A stretch of 64,000 bases of DNA from Pseudanabaena sp. UWO311 (GCF_006937785.1 NZ_SJEE01000004.1:124001-188000); one strand, 5' to 3'; numbered from the stretch's first letter, positions 52,610 to 60,825 are shown. Program-made: numbers and translations. Notes: generated by a model not told the origin, from the sequence alone.

Positions 52610-53374
52610 TTAAACGACCTCAGTGATGCTGACGATTTTGCCAGAAGTACGATTAATCCGTTGGATCTGGGAAGTCATATTGTCACCCGCAACCAAATAG
52701 GTGCTGGTGCTGACACGACGGCGGGTGTCGAACTTAGACCCCTGAACCACAATTTTGAATTTCTTCTTGTTGGCTTCACCCGAACCACCTAGATCGACAC
52801 TTGCAGCAGAAATTTTGCTGCTGCTGTTGGTGGCAACTTCAAAAACCAACTGTGAAGACTTGACCGCACTGCTAATTTGCGAATCACCGCGATTAAGCGC
52901 ATACATGCGGTTAAATGTCACTTGGCTTTGTCCTGCTTGGGTATTGCTGCGACTAAAAGGAACCACATTTTCACCAAAAGCAGTTTGGTATTCGTCACTA
53001 TCAATGTAGGAATCGATCTCAGCATCGTAGCCTTCGGTCACGCAACGCACAATATGCTCGGAAATCTCCGCTTGAGACTGGGGAGGACGACCGAGGAAAT
53101 GCATGAAGTTCAACTCCACAAAGCGGTAAGGAGCGCATGAGGTGAAGTAGCGATCGCGATAAAACTCAGACTTAGCGATCGCCCGCACAAATTCGCGTAC
53201 TGATAGACTGCGATCGCCTAACTGCGACTCAGCTTTGACAAAGCGCTCGCTTTCCATCACATGGGGATTGCCTAATACCTGCTTATAAACTGCCCGAATC
53301 ACAGTCTGAACATCATCGGCGGAACTCGTTTGCCATAGCTCTACCGCACTAGCATTGATGACGATACTACCCAT
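52610..53374 (-). CDS. cpeC: CpeC-like phycoerythrin-associated rod linker
   Basis: 254 residues: a PBS linker domain at about 10-145 (TVIRAVYKQVLGNPHVMESE, VREFVRAIAKSEFYRDRYF, VELNFMHFLGRPPQ, DEYQTAFGENVVPF), then a CpcD-type domain at about 200-253 (FKIVVQGSKF, STYLVAGDNMTSQIQRIN, GKIVSITEV). This two-domain layout is that of CpeC/CpeD/CpeE rod linkers. The letter C is assigned by analogy with the cpeC-cpcG2-cpeR operon of Nostoc punctiforme; CpeD or CpeE cannot be excluded. It is the first gene of the minus-strand cluster; GGAG lies about eight bases before the ATG. About 180 bases upstream is a CcaR-like binding site. Confidence 0.85.
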   Translation of the reverse strand: MGSIVINASAVELWQTSSADDVQTVIRAVYKQVLGNPHVMESERFVKAESQLGDRSLSVREFVRAIAKSEFYRDRYFTSCAPYRFVELNFMHFLGRPPQSQAEISEHIVRCVTEGYDAEIDSYIDSDEYQTAFGENVVPFSRSNTQAGQSQVTFNRMYALNRGDSQISSAVKSSQLVFEVATNSSSKISAASVDLGGSGEANKKKFKIVVQGSKFDTRRRVSTSTYLVAGDNMTSQIQRINRTSGKIVSITEVV

Positions 53375-53552
53375 TGAAATTCTCCAAATTTAAGTTGTTT
53401 ATAAATTCATTAGAATGCACAGCACTTTGTGCTGCATATCCTAACTTCACAGATCGAAAATGGTTTATTTAAATCGAAGTGATGATGACAATCAAGCCTT
53501 TCTCACGATGAATCTAGATAATCCCATACCAAAAGTAAGGAAACTGGTTAGA

Positions 53553-53574
53553 GAATTGTAAAGAAAACGGAAAG
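53553..53574 (-). promoter_or_regulatory. Candidate CcaR G-box (two 11-base direct repeats)
   Basis: Read on the minus strand, CTTTCCGTTTT is followed directly by CTTTACAATTC. As I remember it, the CcaR G-box is a direct repeat of CTTTNCGATTT; the first unit differs at one base and the second at two. It lies upstream of the cpeC-like gene in the orientation and place expected for a green-light promoter, between it and the ccaR-like gene. Binding is inferred. Confidence 0.6.
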
Positions 53575-53661
53575 ATTGATCTTAGGCAATAAATCTTGAT
53601 GTTCTGTTACATTTATTTGGGTGCATAAGCCTCAATCTGTGATAAGTGGCTGTCGCTATTA

Positions 53662-53720
53662 TCCAAAACCCAAGAAATAATTGCGGTGCTTTGCGTCGCT
53701 ATTATTTCTTGGGTTTTGGA
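53662..53720. repeat. Palindromic repeat, AAAACCCAAG family, upstream of ccaR
   Basis: Stem TCCAAAACCCAAGAAATAAT and its complement around a GCGGTGCTTTGCGTCGC centre. The outer arm is shared with the repeats at 19164 and 38158. It separates the G-box region from the ccaR-like gene and may insulate the two divergent units. Confidence 0.65.
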
Positions 53721-53791
53721 ATCGGAATTTTGGTAACAAATTTTTGTAGAATTAGAGAAGTTTGATCGCATCTCCAAAAAAAATTCATCCT

Positions 53792-54481
53792 ATGAGGATT
53801 CTTCTAGTTGAAGATGATATCCGCCTTGCCGAAACCTTGGCAGAAGCGCTAACCGATGAGCGTTATGTTGTGGATATTGCCACTGACGGTGAAACAGGTT
53901 GGCATCAAGCTCAGTCCCTAGATTACGATCTGATGCTTTTGGATTTAATGCTGCCAGAACTAGATGGTATTAGTCTCTGTCATCGGTTGCGATCGCATGG
54001 TTACAGCTTACCAATCTTGATGCTCACAGCTTGCGATACTATCGATCATGAAATTAACGGTTTAGATGTAGGAGCCGATGATTATATTGTCAAACCCGTT
54101 GATTTACAAAAACTCTTTGCAAGGATTCGCGCCCTATTACGTCGTGGTAGTCAAATCGCATCGCCAGTTTTGGAGTGGGGTGACTTATATCTAAATCCAA
54201 GTACTTGTGAAGTTGGCTATGGTGAAAATCCTATCCATTTAACGCCCAAGGAATATGCTCTTTTAGAATTACTACTTCGGAATGGAAGACGGGTCTTGAG
54301 TCGTAGCGTCATGATCGAACATGTTTGGTCTTTGGAGTCACCTCCAGAGGAACATACTGTGAAGGTGCATATTCGAGGTTTGCGCCAAAAGATGAAAGCC
54401 GCAGGAGCTAACGAAGATTTGATCGAGACAGTTCATAGTATGGGCTATCGCCTAAATCGAACATACAGTAAAATTCGCTAA
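53792..54481 (+). CDS. ccaR: CcaR-type OmpR/PhoB-family response regulator
   Basis: The ATG at 53792 (MRILLVEDD) is preferred over the TTG at 53762 and gives 229 residues, close to Synechocystis CcaR. The receiver has Asp51 (LLDLMLPELDG) and Lys101 (IVKPVD). The winged-helix DNA-binding domain at about 125-225 includes LTPKEYALLELLLRNGRRVL and VKVHIRGLRQKMK. The run RVLSRS.MI...W.LESPPEE.TVKVH is one I recall from CcaR itself. It is divergent from the cpeC-cpeR-linker-cpcL cluster and a few kilobases from the ccaS-like kinase, its likely phosphodonor. Predicted role: under green light, bind the G-box at 53553-53574 and activate the linker genes. Confidence 0.85.
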   Translation: MRILLVEDDIRLAETLAEALTDERYVVDIATDGETGWHQAQSLDYDLMLLDLMLPELDGISLCHRLRSHGYSLPILMLTACDTIDHEINGLDVGADDYIVKPVDLQKLFARIRALLRRGSQIASPVLEWGDLYLNPSTCEVGYGENPIHLTPKEYALLELLLRNGRRVLSRSVMIEHVWSLESPPEEHTVKVHIRGLRQKMKAAGANEDLIETVHSMGYRLNRTYSKIR

Positions 54482-54616
54482 AGCGTATACTGCCTGCTAC
54501 GCGGGCGATATAGGCTTTTCGTTTTTTATTTGTGTTACGTGGAACGTAGATGATGAATCTCTTACTGCCAGATCTGAACCAATGCCGTCACAGGAATTCG
54601 TTCCACGCAATGTCAG

Positions 54617-55921
54617 TTATTTGGGATCGTATGTTGAACCATCAAAAAAAGTTTCTACTCCTCGTGAAGTTGAAATGGGGATATTTGTATCGGGAACCCC
54701 GATCGCTTTAGCTGCATTTTTCCAAAGATCTTCACGGTTTACGGCATCAATAGTTTCTTTTGTCTCAAACCCAGCAGGTAAAGGATTCCATCGATGATAT
54801 TCTCTCAGGAACCAAAGATCGTGGCTTTTGTATGGATAAGAAACTGAAATGCCATCATTTGACCAATACTTAATAGAATTAATGGAAGCAAGGCTATCTA
54901 TTTTCAGCCTTTTCATGCTTTGTTTGGGACTGTTTTGAAAAAGCTGAGAGAAGATTTTGATCGGCTCCGATATAAGATTACGGTTTGTAAAACTTAGTGC
55001 TAAAAGTGTATCTAATTCCTTAGCATTGGCTGGATCATCACACCAGATCTGAGCTTCCATAATTGCTTGAAGTATTGCTTGAGTAGCGATTGGAAATTTA
55101 TCTACCCAATCAGCCCGCATGGCAAGAATTTCCCCTGGGTAATTGCGCCAGATTTCGCCGATCGCGATCGCAGGATCAGCCAAACGTGATTCAATTAATT
55201 TGAGCGTTCGCCAGCTATCTAGACAGAGTAAATCAGCTTTATTCTGTTTAACTTGCGGAATGATCTCATCTATTGGAATTTCTAAGATATCGATATTCTG
55301 TTTAGGAATTATATCCATCGAAGCCAACCAATATCTTAGCCATAAATCGTAATTACTACCTAATTCTGCGATCGCGCCATGCATTGCCTGACCAAAGAAC
55401 TTGGCGACATCTTGCCAAGGCGAGAAAGTAGCACGTTTAAGCTGAATGCCAAATGGCTTAAGCCGTCTAGAAACAACAATATATCCGCCATGAGTATGGA
55501 GTCGCATCAGTACATACATGGCGGTTTTGTGCGGTCGGTTGACTAAGCCCTCATTCATCAATTCAGGTAAAGGGCTATAGAAATGTCCGCCATCAATACC
55601 ATCATCACTTGTGCCCAATTCGGTTCCAATTGCCGTGCGATCGCAAATATCTTGCCAAGATTTAAATGGAACCAGCTCCACCTCAGTCATGCCATATTTG
55701 GCAAATAGTTTTTTATTTTGGGCAACTAAAATTGGCGCAATTTCGAGCGATGGAATTATACCAAGCCGAACTGATTGTACTTCTGGGATGTCAGACACCT
55801 TCACTTCAGGAGTAATCGGCAGTAACTGATTTACTGAGGTTTTAGGCGTACAATTACTCAGCAATACTGTACTTGCGGCTACGCCAATGGTCGTTAAGAG
55901 CTTACGTCTAGAAAGTTGCAT
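54617..55921 (-). CDS. NrtA/CmpA-like substrate-binding lipoprotein
   Basis: The ATG at 55921 gives 434 residues. The N-terminus has a twin-arginine-like SRRKLLTT, a hydrophobic core and a lipobox LLSNC. The body matches the nitrate/nitrite/bicarbonate binding proteins NrtA and CmpA (LGIIPSLEIAPILVAQNKKL; GTSDDGIDGGHFYSPLPELM). No NrtB/C/D or CmpB/C/D genes follow; the downstream neighbour on this strand is the convergent ccaR region and upstream is wecB. It is therefore an orphan binding protein, or its transporter is elsewhere. Ligand (nitrate, bicarbonate or another small anion) cannot be settled here. Confidence 0.85.
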   Translation of the reverse strand: MQLSRRKLLTTIGVAASTVLLSNCTPKTSVNQLLPITPEVKVSDIPEVQSVRLGIIPSLEIAPILVAQNKKLFAKYGMTEVELVPFKSWQDICDRTAIGTELGTSDDGIDGGHFYSPLPELMNEGLVNRPHKTAMYVLMRLHTHGGYIVVSRRLKPFGIQLKRATFSPWQDVAKFFGQAMHGAIAELGSNYDLWLRYWLASMDIIPKQNIDILEIPIDEIIPQVKQNKADLLCLDSWRTLKLIESRLADPAIAIGEIWRNYPGEILAMRADWVDKFPIATQAILQAIMEAQIWCDDPANAKELDTLLALSFTNRNLISEPIKIFSQLFQNSPKQSMKRLKIDSLASINSIKYWSNDGISVSYPYKSHDLWFLREYHRWNPLPAGFETKETIDAVNREDLWKNAAKAIGVPDTNIPISTSRGVETFFDGSTYDPK

Positions 55922-55941
55922 AACATTTTTTACAACAATTC

Positions 55942-55992
55942 CAAAGAATTTGATAAAAGTGTTGCTTTGCAACACTTTTATCAAATTCTTTG
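55942..55992. terminator. Hairpin between wecB and the binding-protein gene
   Basis: A 24-base stem (starts CAAAGAATTTGATAAAAGTG) with a GCTTTGC centre, after the wecB stop codon and just before the lipoprotein start. A second small palindrome (AGCGCTTCGCGCT) forms the last codons of wecB. Confidence 0.7.
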
Positions 55993-56001
55993 TTTTTTAG
56001 T

Positions 56002-57120
56002 TCAGCGCGAAGCGCTTAAAAATGAATAAACTATATCTAGGATACGCTGGCTAGATTTGCCATCGCCAAAGGGATTAGCAATATTCGCCATTTGGTCATA
56101 GGCTTTGCGATCGCCAAGTAGTTTAGAAGCCGCTGCCACAATATCACTAGTTTCTGTACCGACCAGTTTACTAGTCCCTGCATCAACCGCTTCTGGACGC
56201 TCAGTAGTAGAACGCAATACTAATACTGGTTTACCGAGGCTCGGAGCTTCTTCTTGCAAGCCACCTGAGTCACTCATGATTAGGTAGCAGCGCTGCATCG
56301 CCCCAACCAATTGTTCATAATCCAAAGGCTCTACCAAGAAAATACGTGGATGATTGCCTAGTTTCTCTATTAAAGGCTCTCTTACTACAGGATTAAGATG
56401 CAGTGGGAGTACCAGAGCCACATCAGGAAAATCTGCCAAAATCTGCAACCATGCTTGGATGATTTGCGCTAGTGGCTCTCCCCAGTTCTCACGACGATGG
56501 ACGGTAGCTAAGATCACCCGATGAGCTTCCCAGTCTAAGCCTTTAATCTCACATTTAGGCGATCGCCCTGAAACATACAACAACGCATCAATTACAGTAT
56601 TACCTGTATTGTGGATACCCGTTTTCACACCAGAAACTTGGAGGTTTGTAACTGAGGCATGGGTAGGCGCAAAATGAAGTTGGGCAATTTGAGAGACTAA
56701 ACGACGATTTGCTTCTTCAGGAAATGGATTAAATAGGTTGTCTGTACGCAGTCCTGCCTCCACATGACCGACAGGAATTTGCTGATAAAAGGCAGCCAGA
56801 GCTGCTGCAAATGCTGTGGTTGTATCACCTTGGACTAGCACAATATTGGGCTGAATCTCCTTGTATAGCTTCTCTAAACCTTGCAAACTGTTACATGTAA
56901 TTTGAGTGAGCGTTTGCTTAGGCTGCATAATGTCTAAGTCATAATCTGCTTTAAGTTCAAACAAATGCATCACCTGCTCCACCATTTCTCGATGTTGCCC
57001 AGTTAAAATTACCGAGGTTTGGAACTTCGGATTATTTCTAAATAGATGAATGATCGGGGCAAGTTTAATTGCCTCTGGACGTGTTCCTAAAGTAATACAA
57101 ACGTGGAATTGAGTTGACAC
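56002..57120 (-). CDS. wecB: UDP-N-acetylglucosamine 2-epimerase (non-hydrolysing)
   Basis: 372 residues of the GT-B-like epimerase family. GTRPEAIKLAPI near residue 13, VQGDTTTAFA, HVEAGLRT, PFPEEANRRL and SDSGGLQEEA are all present. The enzyme interconverts UDP-GlcNAc and UDP-ManNAc for cell-surface polysaccharide. The C-terminal codons (LSASR) run into a palindromic core, so the last residues may be recent. No glycan cluster is visible around it. Confidence 0.93.
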   Translation of the reverse strand: MSTQFHVCITLGTRPEAIKLAPIIHLFRNNPKFQTSVILTGQHREMVEQVMHLFELKADYDLDIMQPKQTLTQITCNSLQGLEKLYKEIQPNIVLVQGDTTTAFAAALAAFYQQIPVGHVEAGLRTDNLFNPFPEEANRRLVSQIAQLHFAPTHASVTNLQVSGVKTGIHNTGNTVIDALLYVSGRSPKCEIKGLDWEAHRVILATVHRRENWGEPLAQIIQAWLQILADFPDVALVLPLHLNPVVREPLIEKLGNHPRIFLVEPLDYEQLVGAMQRCYLIMSDSGGLQEEAPSLGKPVLVLRSTTERPEAVDAGTSKLVGTETSDIVAAASKLLGDRKAYDQMANIANPFGDGKSSQRILDIVYSFLSASR

Positions 57121-57154
57121 AATAATCCTTATTAAGCAAGCTATGATTGGTGCA

Positions 57155-57203
57155 TTATATCCACATAAAGGCGGTGCTTCGCACCGCCTTTATGTGGATA
57201 TAA
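57155..57203. terminator. Hairpin between wecB and the hypothetical gene
   Basis: A near-perfect stem of about 22 bases (starts TTATATCCACATAAAGGCGG) with a GCTTCGC centre. Its right arm covers the last four codons (VIST) and stop codon of the gene at 57190-57984. Confidence 0.7.
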
Positions 57204-57984
57204 CCAATTGTGTTGAAATGGAAGCAGCTTTAGGTGCTTTGCTACTACCAAAGACAGCATGAATTCCTCTTAAGGCGGCAATAATAATCACACAAACAAC
57301 AACATACTGAGCAAGCTGAATTACAAAAATTGGCGTTTTCAGTAATGCTTGCCAAGAGATGCTATTGGCGGAAGATATTGTTTCCAATGGGAAATCACTA
57401 TCTTGCGATGAGTGTGTATTTTCTAAATCAGAATCTAGATAATTAGTTGCTTGAATATTTGGCAAAGGTTCGGGAAAACTTGTGTCTCCAAACATTTCAT
57501 CTAGATCAGGACTAGATGCTGGAGGATTGTTTTCGCTATTGGCGCGATCGCTGCGATCATTTCGCTCTAGCATAGATTTTAGTGGCAATACTGGTAAAGG
57601 AGGTATTCTAGGACGTTGACTAGCCGCAGTGATTCCGCCATTTTCACTAATATTGCGTTCTTCTTGCTCAACTAAGTAAATTTCCTCAGTCCATGCAGGT
57701 TCCTCAAATCCTGTTTGCTGCCAAGACACTGAGATCACCGAAATATTCTTAACCTCAAGGGTAATAAACCATTTTTTGAGCATTCCCACTAGTGCCAGCC
57801 GATTAGGAATTCGTACCTCATCGTCTAGCGATCGCAGATCTGACTCAATTAAAATTTCTAAGCGATCGCCATCACCCTCGACGTTTGCTAGCATTGCCTG
57901 AGATTTGAGCAATCGATTCATGAGTGAGGCGATCGCATTGACGTTGCCCTGTTTGGCTTGTTCAACTAGTGGATTTTGTGTCAT
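57190..57984 (-). CDS. Cyanobacterial protein of unknown function with a C-terminal membrane helix
   Basis: 264 residues. The N-terminal 100 residues (NPLVEQAKQGNVNAIASLMN, then LEILIESDLRSLDDEVR) look like a small folded domain with a helix and two or three strands; similar N-terminal regions occur in several cyanobacterial hypothetical proteins. The centre (about 130-215) is acidic and low in complexity. A single hydrophobic segment at about 222-245 (TPIFVIQLAQYVVVCVIIIA) would anchor it with the bulk in the cytoplasm. I do not recognise a function. It is upstream of wecB on the same strand, with a hairpin between. Confidence 0.7.
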   Translation of the reverse strand: MTQNPLVEQAKQGNVNAIASLMNRLLKSQAMLANVEGDGDRLEILIESDLRSLDDEVRIPNRLALVGMLKKWFITLEVKNISVISVSWQQTGFEEPAWTEEIYLVEQEERNISENGGITAASQRPRIPPLPVLPLKSMLERNDRSDRANSENNPPASSPDLDEMFGDTSFPEPLPNIQATNYLDSDLENTHSSQDSDFPLETISSANSISWQALLKTPIFVIQLAQYVVVCVIIIAALRGIHAVFGSSKAPKAASISTQLVIST

Positions 57985-58071
57985 GGCATCAACCTCGGAT
58001 GCTAATCCTAAAAATTAGTTTTCAGATTAAGCCAAATGTATCAGATTTTTGCGCCTATAGCTGTTGCCAAA

Positions 58072-58202
58072 CAGCAATTCTCATTATGAAACCGAGTTAG
58101 GTGTTTCCAGAGCCTTCGGCTCTGGAAACACCTAACTCGGTTATTTGAAAGCCCGCCTACGGCGGGCTTTCAAATAACCGATTTTTATAATGAGAATTAC
58201 TG
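58072..58202. mobile_element. 131-base inverted-repeat element with nested palindromes
   Basis: Ends CAGCAATTCTCATTAT and ATAATGAGAATTACTG are inverted repeats with one mismatch and match the ends of the element at 16385-16450. Inside are two further hairpins: 58090-58142 (25-base stem around GCCTTCGGC) and 58141-58177 (starts TTATTTGAAAGCCCGCC). It has no coding capacity, so it is a non-autonomous element, with palindromes perhaps inserted in it. It fills most of the 309-base gap here; the rest shows an imperfect hairpin near 58254-58297. Confidence 0.65.
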
Positions 58203-58293
58203 GTCGCCAAAACTAAAAAGTAAATGAGGGCGATACTCACCCCATTTACAGCTAAAAAATAGAGAGAGCGCTTTGCGCCCACTCAATTTTTAG

Positions 58294-59517
58294 CTAGAAG
58301 CTACCGCGCATGACTTTATTTAGCATTGTCTCAACCTGTGAGGCAATTTGAGTATTACTCATGCCCAGTTGATCTAAGACGCTAAGCGATAATTCTAGCG
58401 ATCGCAACGACTTGCCTTGATACTGATATTGAAACTGCGAACTACCACATAGTTGATATAGACAGGCTAAATCGTAAAGAGATTTGGCATATTCATACAT
58501 CATCCCAAATTGCTCGAAAGAGAGCGAAGCATCCAGTAATGAATCTTCAGCAGTTTCGATCGCATCTTCATCAAGACTATCTAAGCCATCGAGCAATCGA
58601 TATACATAGATGCGTCCTCGGATATGTTTGGCGATCGCAATCCCCCGCAGATATTGGTAATCGCGGAAACGAGGCAGAACATTCACTCTGATACAGATCA
58701 GGCTATCTTCAACTTGGCGATTGCCTAGCAGAGCTTCAGCCATATCACAATATAAATAGCCAATTTCGATGGCATCAACAGGCTCTTTAAGTAGAGAGAT
58801 CGCATCTTTACTTAATTCAATAGCTAATTGCCATTGAGACTCAGCGATCGCCACTTTCACCATCCCTTTAAGCGCTTGCAACCGCAAGAAATTATCGGAA
58901 TTGGCTAAAGCAATATCGAGAGTACTTTGAAAAAGGCTAGCTGCTTGATTAATATCACCAGAAGCCAAATACAATTGCCCTAAGTGGATGTAGCTTTTGG
59001 CGATCGTACATTCGTCTTCTATTTCGAGACGCGCTGACAGCGATCTCTCAAAACTCATCAGTGCCGATTGAATATCATTTACTTGTAAATAATATTGACC
59101 GATGGCATCATCGACGAGAGCTTGTCCCTCCCGACTATTGCCATAGGTTTCATAAGCCGTCTCCAAAATATGTAAAACATCGCCCAATTCCCCTAATTCA
59201 AGCGCCAGAATTGCACGCACATAGAGCAAATAAGCCTTTTGTTCATGATCATGATCTGGATTTTGATTTAAAGCTTCCCCCGCTTGATGTATAAGAACTT
59301 GTGCTCTTTGTAATGATTCAGATTGTTTTGTGGCAATTAGCTCCACAGCAAGGTCAAGTAAAACCCGTATGGTCGTGCTGGGATCTTCTTCCACGTTTTC
59401 GCCTGGGGTTGTGTTTTGAAGACATTGCTCAAAATAGGCGATCGCTAAGGTGCGATCCCGCTGCCGCAGGTGCTGTCCTTGGATCAGAAATTCAGCTAAT
59501 TTCATGAGAAACTCCAA
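58294..59517 (-). CDS. TPR-repeat protein of unknown function
   Basis: 407 residues, soluble, almost entirely helical. Tetratricopeptide units are visible at about 130-230 (GQYYLQVNDIQSALMSFERS; HLGQLYLASGDINQAASLFQ; ALKGMVKVAIAESQWQLAIE) with weaker units on both sides. TPR proteins act as binding scaffolds. No catalytic domain is present, and the partner is not evident from its neighbours. The start codon lies just after a palindrome-rich spacer. Confidence 0.75.
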   Translation of the reverse strand: MEFLMKLAEFLIQGQHLRQRDRTLAIAYFEQCLQNTTPGENVEEDPSTTIRVLLDLAVELIATKQSESLQRAQVLIHQAGEALNQNPDHDHEQKAYLLYVRAILALELGELGDVLHILETAYETYGNSREGQALVDDAIGQYYLQVNDIQSALMSFERSLSARLEIEDECTIAKSYIHLGQLYLASGDINQAASLFQSTLDIALANSDNFLRLQALKGMVKVAIAESQWQLAIELSKDAISLLKEPVDAIEIGYLYCDMAEALLGNRQVEDSLICIRVNVLPRFRDYQYLRGIAIAKHIRGRIYVYRLLDGLDSLDEDAIETAEDSLLDASLSFEQFGMMYEYAKSLYDLACLYQLCGSSQFQYQYQGKSLRSLELSLSVLDQLGMSNTQIASQVETMLNKVMRGSF

Positions 59518-59613
59518 AATTATGCGTGTAAGTCACCTACTTCTAGGCTATACACTTCATAGATAATATCGTACCCAAAATAATCTATCTCAAACTCACC
59601 CATAGGATTATCA

Positions 59614-59668
59614 AACCGAACTTTGGGACTTGCCTCGACGAAGGCGAGGCAAGTCCCAAAGTTCGGTT
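59614..59668. repeat. Fold-back palindrome upstream of the TPR gene
   Basis: A perfect 24-base stem (starts AACCGAACTTTGGGACTTGC) around ACGAAGG. It lies in a 389-base gap and inside a weak minus-strand frame. A second, larger fold-back follows. Confidence 0.65.
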
Positions 59669-59687
59669 CATTATGAATTTCTCCTGA

Positions 59688-59787
59688 GGAATGAAAATTA
59701 ATTAAAACCAAAATTTGTTGGAGGCGGGCTTCGCCCACCCCCAACAAATTTTGGTTTTAATTGCACAAGTTAATTAATTTTCATTCC
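59688..59787. repeat. Nested fold-back palindrome
   Basis: An outer inverted pair (AGGAATGAAAATTAATTA at the left, its complement at about 59769-59787) encloses a second palindrome, 59701-59761, with arms starting ATTAAAACCAAAATTTGTTG and a GGGCTTCGCCC centre. Such nesting suggests one palindrome inserted into another. The remaining part of the gap up to 59906 shows nothing I recognise. Confidence 0.6.
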
Positions 59788-59906
59788 TTAGGAGATTTCC
59801 AAGAGAAAATATACCCATGCGTAGTGGCAGGTTTTGGAATAAATCTATAGGTAAGCCATTGTCTTGTAACTAAACCTGCCCCTATAGAGATTTTATTTTA
59901 GGGAAA

Positions 59907-60668
59907 TTACCTAAGTTCAATTTGCTGTTTAACGGAAACTGCCTGATTAAGGGCTAAAGAATTCCAAAAGGAACGAATTTGATTACTGACTGTTTGCCAC
60001 TGTGAATAATGAAAGAAATGCTTTCCCTGATCACTCAACCAAAGTCGATCGCTATCTTTAAGATACAATCTCCATTTTTGGTAGGCATTTTCGCCACCAA
60101 TAACATAGTCATCTAGTGCACCACAAACTAACATTGGGACAGCAATCGGAGTCGGTGCGATATATGTAGGTGCATAGAGCGAATGGGGAACCAGAGAATT
60201 ATCAAGATCTTGTTTAAGTAAATTGGCTAGCCAAGACAACATCTCTCGATCTCGATAGCCAAATAGATAAAAGGCTGTCCGCATCAGCATTGTTTCACGA
60301 CTACAACCTATTAACTGACGCTGCTCGTAATAGTGACTATGCCAACTAGTTGCTAAGTTAACTCCCACTGATAACAAAGTTAGCGATCGCACCTGTTCGG
60401 GATATTGTTTGGCATAGAGCCATCCGACCAAGCCTGCAATACCATGACCAACTAAATGCACGGAGCCATTACAAGTTTGTAAGTATTCGTGCAATGAGGC
60501 GATCGCTATATTTAGATCGATTGCTTCGTCAGGGTTTTGGCAATATTCCCACTGGGCGATCTCATATTGTCGCGATAGAGATCGCAATAGTTGTAAATCA
60601 AAACGGCGTAAGGATTGACTGGTGCAAATACCAACAACTTGAGATGACGTGGACTGTTTAAAGGTCAT
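59907..60668 (-). CDS. Alpha/beta-hydrolase-fold protein lacking the serine nucleophile
   Basis: 253 residues with the alpha/beta-hydrolase pattern: strand and nucleophile elbow VHLVGHGIAGLVGWLYAKQY, acid region MLVCGALDDYVI, and a late GKHFFHYSQW with the histidine. The elbow is normally G-H-S-x-G-G; here the Ser is Gly (GHGIAG), so ordinary ester hydrolysis is not expected. It could be a non-catalytic binding or regulatory member, or use another residue. It stands alone between a TPR gene and a kinase-WD40 gene. Confidence 0.8.
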   Translation of the reverse strand: MTFKQSTSSQVVGICTSQSLRRFDLQLLRSLSRQYEIAQWEYCQNPDEAIDLNIAIASLHEYLQTCNGSVHLVGHGIAGLVGWLYAKQYPEQVRSLTLLSVGVNLATSWHSHYYEQRQLIGCSRETMLMRTAFYLFGYRDREMLSWLANLLKQDLDNSLVPHSLYAPTYIAPTPIAVPMLVCGALDDYVIGGENAYQKWRLYLKDSDRLWLSDQGKHFFHYSQWQTVSNQIRSFWNSLALNQAVSVKQQIELR

Positions 60669-60745
60669 ATCTGGATTAATTTTTATTGCTATTGATTATT
60701 ATTAAACTTTTAAATATTGTTTATTTTTCTATCAAGAAGAAAGAA

Positions 60746-60825
60746 AGGAGTGAATGACAAATGGGCACTTTTACTAAAATCCATGTCAGCAATCCCTGTA
60801 AAAAAGCATTTTGCCACTCACTCCT
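60746..60825. repeat. Imperfect inverted repeat with AGGAGTGA/TCACTCCT ends
   Basis: AGGAGTGAATGACAAATG at the left and GCATTTTGCCACTCACTCCT at the right are inverted copies with a few mismatches. A 29-codon frame starts at the ATG in the left arm but resembles nothing I know. It is probably a remnant of a small mobile element in the 294-base gap. Confidence 0.45.

Noticed and set aside
53553-53574. Reading the direct repeats as an RcaC L-box
   Set aside because: The L-box is built on TTGCACA, which is not present; the CTTT-type repeat fits the CcaR G-box better.
59520-59747. 75-codon minus-strand frame just upstream of the TPR gene
   Set aside because: Its first two thirds consist of two palindromic repeats. 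Only the last 26 codons look protein-like, and no start codon with a ribosome site serves them.
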